Source of the DNA: Heterotrichella gracilis
Taxonomy: Eukaryota > Sar > Xanthophyceae > Tribonematales > Xanthonemataceae
Direction of reading: 5' to 3'
DNA length: 64,000 nucleotides
NCBI GenBank assembly: GCA_032358255.1
Contig: JAULBX010031924.1
Location: forward strand, 1-64,000
Every line of letters starts with the position of its first letter. Positions within the stretch are counted from its first letter, which is position 1. A program made the position numbers and the translations under genes. The notes below the pieces were generated by a model that was not told where the DNA came from, ran no database searches, and was given only the letters and a program-made list of their open reading frames with translations. Shown here one piece after another: positions 57,587 to 64,000 of the stretch.

Positions 57587-59002
57587 TCATTGTGACTGCT
57601 TTGACAGCAACGGTGTTCTGATTGTTGCAGGTGGTTGTGTGGGCCTTTCAGGTGATCCGGGCCCCCATTGTTTCAAACCCTGCGCAAAGCCCACCAAAAG
57701 TCTAGTGGCACCCGTAAATTCGATCAGTGGGTGTGGCATGCCGCATTCTCGGAGTGCGCACTCAGCCAACCCAAAACAACCCACCTTGGCAGGTACACAC
57801 AACCAGAGCAAAAATCTCATCGCCACCACCAACGCATCCTGGAACGATGTCGTCCTGGACACTTCACCAGTGGAGGGTGACTTGTCTGCAGATGGGATTG
57901 TCTCAAGCTTATTTGCAAGAGGCTTGTCTGCACATGGCCTTGTCTGCGGCTTATTTGCAAGGGGCTTGCCTGCACAGGGGCTTGTCTGAGGCTTGTGAGC
58001 TTGGGGCTTGTCTGCCAAAGGCAAGTCTGCACAGAACAAGAGAATCACAGCAGTCCTGCATAATGACCATCGAGGTGGATCGATAGAAGTGGGTACACGT
58101 GCATACACCAGCACTGAAGGAAACCAAGGGCTGCTGGCCACCATCGTCAGGCAAACTGCTGCTCCAGAGGTTTGCATATTGCGTGTCTTACCCAAATTAT
58201 GCAAACGGTATTCAGATGGTTTTGTAAGGTGGTCTATTGCCTTTCTGCGGATGTAGCTGGACAGGACTTGTGCCAGGTGTTCCTCTGGGGTTGCAGCCAG
58301 CCACATCACCTGTTCATCTCTCTCAACTGACAACAAGACAAACAGCTCGCCTTTGTCTGGTCTGCTCAAACCTGCGCACTTTGCCATCTTTGCAACGTTT
58401 TTCTCCCTCGCTGTCAGGAGGTCCATGGTTCCCAATGTGTCTGCGGAGGGGCTTGTCTGAGGCTTGTTTGCATGAAGCAAGATCTTGTCTGCACAGGGAC
58501 AAAAAAGTTACAGCAACCTTCATAAGGAAAACCGGTTGAAGTGGGTAGCAGGACAGCAAGGGCCGTTGGCCACCATTGTGGGGCCGCTGAGAACGCTCAC
58601 GCAAACTGCTGCTCTAGAGTTATGCATACTGGGTGTCTTACCCATATTTTGCATACGGTATTCAGAGTTGTGGCAAGGCAATTATTGCTTACCTATTGCC
58701 TCGCAAGTGCTGAGCTTGAAGTCAGACAGGGCGTCAGCCAGGATTTCCTCTGGGTGTGCAGCCAGACGCATTACAGTCTCGTCGCTCTCTTGTAGCAACA
58801 ACACAAGCAAGTTGACTATTTCTGGTTTGCTTAAACCTTGGAATTTTCCTATCTTCGCAAGTGCTTTCTGTCTGCCTGTCCTGGGGTCCATGGTTCCCAA
58901 CATGCACGCTGGCAGCTGCAGGAGGGCGTTCCAGTCAGCACAGCTGTCGCCCTCGCTACCCAAGGAGGCGAACGAAGTGCTTGGCGTGTCGGCGTGTTCC
59001 AC
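57587..59002 (-). CDS. Unrecognised protein with a tandemly duplicated exon (5' end missing)
   Basis: Three exons keep frame: 59002-58693, 58488-58192 and 58026-57587, for 348 residues to a stop. The first exon starts at an acceptor (CAGGTAG) without ATG, so the N-terminus lies upstream and was not found. Exons 1 and 2 are paralogous. Both code GTMD..T.R.K..AK..K..GLS (with Pro next but one) followed by LLVLL or LFVLL, VM.LAA.PEE.LA and a final helix, about 65 residues of a helical, ARM/HEAT-like appearance. The third exon opens with five ADKP/ANK units coded by a tandem DNA repeat, then a hydrophobic stretch (DALVVAMRFLLWLCVPAKVG). The duplicated DNA includes intron sequence. I cannot assign a function. 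Confidence 0.6.
58024..58906 (-). repeat. Tandem duplication of an exon with flanking intron
   Basis: 58024-58443 and 58484-58906 repeat each other in the same order. Shared marks are CTTGTCTGCACAG with the acceptor, GGCCA.CAGCCCTTGG or its variant, GCAGCAGTTTGC, TTATGCA..CGGTATTCAGA, the exon itself, and CATGGTTCCCAA. Unlike the intronic copies elsewhere, both exons here are open and spliced in phase. Confidence 0.9.
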
Positions 59003-60790
59003 CTACCTGCAAAGTAGGGACATAACGTAGTATCACACAGATACCCCCGACCTTGAACCGAATTATGTTACGCCTAGACTAGACAGTACTGGGTCCCCTG
59101 CCGGTGGCCTGACCAAAGAACCTCCTGCCCAAGTGTTGCAAAGAGTTCACAAAACCAAAAACTAAGAAGCAGAAAACTATAAGGCACTCTTCAGCAGCGC
59201 TTAGCATCCAAAAGGCACCTGGACAGCCGGCACCCTGGGTGCTCACTCACGAGTCACCCAAGCTTCTCAGCGCAGGGCACCATCCACGACGCTAGGCACT
59301 CGTCTTTACTGGTCCAACACAGGGAGGTGGTGCTGTACAGGTATTTGTTGTGGCATGGAACGCTTTCGTATGGGTCGTGCCTTACCATATACTGGGTTCA
59401 ACACAAACGTGCCGATGAACTTATGCATGCATGCATATGCAAACGTTTGCCCATACCGCTTTGTTTGCAACACTCTGATACCAATTGACTGCAACCTAGT
59501 CGTCGGGTTGTCTGGAAAGGGAAGACCTAAAGTTTTGCAACGTACGAGCACACAGGCGCACCCCGGGGTGCTTGGAACGGGCGTTCCATGGTTGAGCTGG
59601 GCGCCCACCGGTACCATACCTGCACACGAGCTGGCCTTGATGTCTCTAGAGGTCGAGTCCGCCACCCTGACAGGGCGTGATATACCCTTCCTCCGTGGTC
59701 GCTGTAGCCCTCTGAAAGTAGGTAGGAGCAAGGTACCCTCGTGCAATGAGACAAGACCAACAGCTGGGAAGCAAACGGCAAAGCTTTCAAGCAGAGGCTG
59801 GGCAGGCGGTGCAATAGCAAGTACAGCCGCACCCGCGGTGACACCACCCTGCTGCTACTCAACCAGCTTTATCTGGGAGAGTAGCAGGCACCTACTGGGC
59901 GACCATTGCTTTTACGGGGACCACCCACCGACAATGAGATCCCTTCGAAACCCTTTCGGTCAGCCTGTCCCGAACCCCTTAGAAGGGGAACTGCTGAATA
60001 TCAAGCGGACCTCTTGGCCCTGTGCGAGTGCTGAACACCATATCACCGTGGCAGAATTTCCAAGACTTGGACCAAGTGCTATGAGTGCGTGCGAGGTCGC
60101 TGGTTCGATTGGAATTTGGTGGCGCCAATTTCGGTGCACACCCGGTTTCATGGGGTGTGCTTGGGACAAGTAGAACCCAGTGGGGGGAGGGGAGAGCAAG
60201 CGTTACCAGAGCGTGCCTGCTCGCAGTTGCACAAAGTGGCGGTAGCAGGCTCTATGTGACACAAGTGAATAGACCAAGCACGGTCTTGACTACACATGCA
60301 CGTGGTGTCTTCTTCATATGAAACACCCTAGTGTGGTTCAACGAGCTGTTACCCTTGACTGGGGTGTGCATATCCAGCCCAAAAAAAACGGGAAAATGCA
60401 ATGCCTCCCAGAATGCACAAAAACAATAAAAAGATGTGGCTGTCGATTGTGCGTTGGTCATAAACATGCATTGCCACAGCAGCCTGCTCAAACAAAAACC
60501 GGTAGGTCTCTCAGTGGTGTTGGCAGGAACGTTGGCGTTTAGAGGGCCATAGCAGACTGCTTAAGGTGCACCTCTGCGCCTCACTGGCGTCACTGAACAT
60601 CAAGTGGCGCAGGGCTGTGACACCATGGACTGCCAGCCACAAACAGTGTACCCACATCCATGCTGGCCTGGCGTGCGGACGCCCTATTCCGCAGCCCACA
60701 CAACCCCAACAGGAGCATGCCCTGCCACCACCAACGCTTGCCCTGCCACAAACACCAGACTGCCCCCGCAGGCACCACTCCTCGCCAGGC
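59003..60790. other. Intergenic with dispersed repeat, no gene recognised
   Basis: A 272-codon frame (59355-60173, plus) crosses the dispersed repeat copy B and has no family signature, so I do not call it a gene. The missing 5' exon of the gene ending at 57587 may lie here. A short tRNA-B-box-like GGTTCGATTGG occurs near 60102 without an A box in range. Confidence 0.45.
59420..59675 (-). repeat. Dispersed repeat, copy B
   Basis: Reverse-oriented, diverged relative of 265-490, recognised by shared ordered blocks such as TGTGTGCTCGTACGTTGCA and GGGTGGCGGACT. See copy A. Confidence 0.55.
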
Positions 60791-61553
60791 TTAGCCAGGC
60801 CCCACTTTGGGTATGTCGTGGTGCTCCGACAGGCTGGCCAGGTGCTGGTTGTACTCCTGGATGCGCTCCCTGTGGGTCTTGTGAGCAAGCTTGGTCAGCA
60901 GGCCCTCCTCAAGCACCCGCCGCCGCTCGTCAAACTTGCGCTCCGCCTCAGTGCGGGTGTCTGCGTCGGGCGGGGGCGGCTCCAGGATGGTGCCCTCGCG
61001 GGTGGCTTTTGGGGCATCCTGTGGGGAAACCACGGTGTGGGGTAAGGCATGGGGTGGTGTGGGTGGGTGGCATGTGAGGCAAGGCATGGTATGGCATGGG
61101 TGGGTGGTGAGGAGGCCTGAAGCTTGCTGCAGTCCGTCGCCGGAAGCGTGACGGCAGACATGCGGGGGCTCCAGGATAGTGCCCACACGTGGGGCCTTCG
61201 GGTCTCCAATGGCTAGACATGGCGTGGTGTGGGTGTGTGGCCTGTGGGGTATCCAATGGCCAGGCATGGCGTGGTGTAATTGGCTGCGGTATCGAGTCAT
61301 AGGTTGTGGATGGAGGCTGGTCTGATGCGCACATGGAGAAGGTGCAGATCTATTGCACTTGGATGCACAAGCACACAGTGCTGCAGGGAGCTTGGCCAAC
61401 AGTCCAATGTCTGCTTGTGCATCTGCTGCTTGCCTTGTTTTTCTCCTCTGAGCTTGGGTCGATAGCAAGCTCCTTGCTCCTCTTCTTTTTCTTCTTGCTC
61501 ACCCCGGCCACCTCCACCCCCTTAAGCTTGAGCTTGCCACCCACAAACGACAT
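60791..61553 (-). CDS. FAM32A: FAM32A-like nucleolar/spliceosomal protein
   Basis: FAM32A is a small conserved nuclear protein, seen in the human step-II spliceosome next to the 3' splice site. Two exons (61553-61434, 61018-60791) give 115 residues; human has 112. The N-terminus GGKLKLKGVEVAGVSKKKKK matches the family start (LKLKGV..GV.K.KKK). The C-terminus THRERIQEYNQHLASLSEHH followed by DIPKVGPG is the family hallmark. The intron has a GC donor (AAG|GCAAGC) and a CAG acceptor, which restores the frame exactly; no GT donor does so. The intron also contains a decayed copy of the start of exon 2 (61148-61205). Confidence 0.93.
61148..61205 (-). repeat. Intronic copy of FAM32A exon 2 start
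   Basis: On the minus strand the copy codes DPKAPRVGTILEPP where the true exon reads DAPKATREGTILEPP, then diverges. It lies 150 bases upstream of the true exon, inside the intron. GACCC replaces the acceptor AGGATG, so the splice site is gone. Confidence 0.88.
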
Positions 61554-62754
61554 GGCTGGCCAGTGCTGCCTATTGCTGCTGGTCGTGCTTTGGATCCGCG
61601 ACCACGTAGTGGTATGCCACGACTAGAACCATGATGACTACTCCTAGCCAGTTCTGTGAGCAACGGCAGGCTTTCAGGTCACATACTCGAGCCCATCGTA
61701 CTTGTTTGCAGAGGGCATAATTGTGCCATCAGTGCTCATCAGCATATGCATGCATCATGACTATAGGAGATGTTGGTAGAAAAAACACACCCCTGCAGCA
61801 GTGGGCGACAAGCCACAGCAACTAACGATGCGATGCTTATATCCATAGCTGCCGCAGTGAAACTCACCGTGAAATAGCCCAAATCTCTGTCGTCGATCAT
61901 GGCTGATCCCTCCAACAGCACAACGTGTTCCCAACAAGGCGCCTACACTCTGCAACAACAGTGCCTTTACAGTCAGTGTGGGTACCCGTTACAAGACGCC
62001 CTTGCTATGAAACACTGCCTTGTCAAGACAATCGAAACGAATGGAGTTCAGGGGGGGGTGCAATGCAAAAACGGGGTGTGCAACGCAGCTTATGTATGCA
62101 TGCATTGGCCATGCGCAAGGCTAGTTTGTAATGGTAGTTTACTGCGCGTGCAAAACTGGTTGCGGGCGAAGTCCTCCTGTACTTAAGCAGTTGTTAGACT
62201 GCGGCATAGCAGTATATTTCCCGACGCTCCATTGGGGCATGCATGCACCCGTTGACAAGTGCCCACACGCCCAGTTGACTTGGACCCGATGAAGCAATAT
62301 AACACCCTCAATGTAATTTAAACGCATTTATTGTTGACTTAAAGTCGGTGCTTGACAGGACACAGCCTTTTCTGGTGGGGCACAGCGCAACTACTGAACT
62401 CGTGCAGTGCTTGCACAGCAGTTGGTTTGCCCCTGTGGAGTGGATCTGGTGTAAGAAACGCTCAGGTGTGCTTCATGATCGACCATAAAATCACTCTCTG
62501 GTCACCGCCGTGCACCAGTCCCTTGGTGGACCCTTCTGGCCAAAACCCTGTACACATGCCTGTTGATATCTGGGATACACTATTTGCTTCAAGTTCTTCT
62601 GCACAATACCCTGCGCATGTACCTGCAAGGAACCCATACACCCACCTTTCCACACTGAAGTACATGACTTTGATACAGGCAACCCAACGCACCGCCCACT
62701 CCCCACCATGCCCCCCCACCCACCCTTCCCCCTCACACCCCACCCAAGCACCCG
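61554..62754. other. Divergent spacer FAM32A / Kelch gene
   Basis: Holds both promoters. A 95-codon frame at 61899-62186 (MADPSNSTTCSQQGAYTLQQ, Cys-rich) has no known family, no signal peptide and no splice context, so it is not called. Confidence 0.4.
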
Positions 62755-64000
62755 ATGAAGTGGACCCTCGCCACCGCCACTTCGCTCGAGCTGCCACCCG
62801 CACCACGCGTGGGCCACATCGCCATCGCAGTGGACGCCTACTCAGTGTGGGGCGACGAGTTTGTGCTTGTGCATGGCGGGCTCAGCGATGAGAAGCTGGC
62901 GCTGTCTGATGTGGTGGTGCTGCAGTGCGGGGCGGCGCAATGGCTCCGGCCGCAGGTAGGAGGAACAATTTTGATGAATTTTGATCATTCCTGGAAAAAA
63001 TGGAATTTTTTAATACAGATGACTGCGGATTTTAGTCAGAACTTCAAATATGCAATTTATTTGTGCACCAGCCAGACAGCCAGGTCAGCACCCTGGCCTA
63101 CATGCCTTCCGCCTGCCACTCCTGTGCTCGCACTGCATTAACCCCAAAAAATAAGCCTTGCCACAGGTTCGTGGCCGCCCGCCTGCACGCGCCTTCCATG
63201 CAGGCGCCTCCCTTGGTCAGCGCCTGTTTGTGTTTGGCGGGCATGTGTTTATGAAGGAGAAAAAGGGGCTGCACAAGTTCAACGACATGTGGTGCCTGGA
63301 CGTGGTGCGTAGTGGTGGTTGGGGGGGTCTAGGGTTTTGGGTGTGGAATTTAGGGTTTATGGTTTACGGTTGTGGAGCTGCACAAGTTCAATCACATGTG
63401 GTGCCTGGATGTGGTGCATGCGGTGGGGTGGCATGGGGTAGGGCAAGGGAACTGCGCCAGGGGATGCCGGCGGCTGTGGTTGCACATGGCAGAGGAGACG
63501 CGCATCGTGTTCAATCAAACGCACCATTTGGAGAGGATAACCCCGCCGGGTGCCAATAGTCAGGTGGCGAATGCTTGACTTCTGGGTAATTTTGAGAATG
63601 TAGCATTTGCATGGGCCAATGCTGCTGCAGCCACCCACCAATATGCCACCCTGCTTTGCCAAGTGCTTCCCACTCATGCAATGTGCAGTGGTGCAGTATA
63701 CCTATTGCTGCACATCGTACATGTGTATGTACGATGGATATGTGTGTGTGTGCATTGGCTCCTGGGGATTCAGTGGACGTCCCAATTAGGATCCCACCAT
63801 CCCTTCCCAATTTTCCAATCCCCGCTCCCCCCCTTGCAGTCCACATGGGAGTGGAGTGTGATCGACCTGGTGCCCGATTCCCCCCTGCCCGCCCCGCGCG
63901 ATTTCACCTCCCTTGTCGCGCTGGATGGGGACAGGTTGTTGCTGTTCGGAGGTCTGGACAGCAGCGATAGGAGGATGGATGACCTGTGGCTGTTTGATGT
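62755..64000 (+). CDS. Kelch-repeat protein, truncated by the window end
   Basis: Kelch repeats fold into a beta-propeller used for protein binding. Exons 62755-62955, 63167-63304 and 63840-64000 (continuing beyond the window) join in frame. Repeats are visible as PPAPRVGHIAIAVD..FVLVHGGLSD, then PPARAFHAGASLGQRLFVFG followed by FNDMWCLDV, then PAPRDFTSLVALDGDRLLLF followed by DDLWLFDV. Each has the GG pair or its equivalent and the spaced Trp. The start MKWTLATATSLELPPAPRVG fits the beginning of a propeller. What follows the propeller, and so the protein's role, is not in view. Intron 2 holds a copy of the exon 2 end. Confidence 0.9.
63366..63420 (+). repeat. Intronic copy of Kelch exon 2 end with donor
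   Basis: GAGCTGCACAAGTTCAATCA CATGTGGTGCCTGGATGTG|GTGCAT repeats the exon end at 63266-63310 (GGGCTGCACAAGTTCAACGA CATGTGGTGCCTGGACGTG|GTGCGT) with few changes, about 107 bases downstream. TTTAGGGTTTATGG-type text lies between them. Confidence 0.93.

Noticed and set aside
60090-60120. Possible tRNA or SINE (B-box-like GGTTCGATTGG)
   Set aside because: No A box at the right distance and no cloverleaf.
59355-60173. 272-codon open frame on the plus strand
   Set aside because: It runs antisense across the dispersed repeat, has no family signature, no splice context and a codon mix unlike the genes here.
61899-62186. 95-codon Cys-rich frame
   Set aside because: No signal peptide, no family, no intron context; could be chance or part of a repeat.

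Overview
The window is a piece of a nuclear chromosome from a green alga (Chlorophyta). Evidence: all recognisable protein genes are split by many short GT-AG introns, codons favour G/C in the third position, and the products are eukaryotic. They include plastid-lineage proteins (VIPP1, a plastid-envelope CASTOR/POLLUX-type channel), a caleosin and a Ser-Pro-rich cell-wall glycoprotein of the kind common in chlorophytes. CCCTAAA-type (plant-type telomere) motifs are scattered through introns. I cannot name the genus. For most genes below I joined exons by hand at GT..AG sites (one GC..AG) and checked that exon lengths keep the frame from start to stop.

Layout, left to right: 1-2265, no gene, with a diverged dispersed repeat; caleosin (-, 2266-4102); SFSWAP-type splicing regulator (-, 5489-12614); across a divergent spacer, RNA polymerase III subunit RPC8 (+, 13343-14553); PEC-like plastid envelope ion channel (+, 15257-19555); an unrecognised 825-residue low-complexity protein (-, 20333-24581); secreted hydroxyproline-rich glycoprotein (+, 26272-27401); possible TPX2-type protein (-, 28784-30291); VIPP1 (+, 31415-34692); tRNA-Gly(CCC) (-, 35411-35481); Coa1/Tim21-like membrane protein (+, 35888-39852); NSUN5/Rcm1 rRNA methyltransferase (+, 40599-45202); a decayed LRR-like locus with two foldback structures (45850-47140); a small one-helix membrane protein (-, 47469-48063); a small basic helical protein (-, 48733-49532); peroxisomal ABCD half-transporter (+, 50490-56116); an unknown gene with a tandemly duplicated exon (-, 57587-59002); FAM32A (-, 60791-61553); and a Kelch-repeat protein that runs off the right edge (+, 62755-64000). 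The genes look like unrelated housekeeping loci, not an operon or cluster.

The most unusual signal is in the introns. In at least seven genes (RPC8, VIPP1, the Coa1-like gene, NSUN5, ABCD, FAM32A, Kelch) the introns carry one to three decayed partial copies of the neighbouring exon edge, usually with its splice site, and I count about twenty such copies. In one further gene (57587-59002) the same kind of duplication has produced two open, apparently used exons. CCCTAAA-type runs often lie in the same introns. Together this suggests that introns here grow by repeated local tandem duplication across exon-intron borders. The second notable region, 46.3-47.1 kb, holds two long RNA-like foldbacks.
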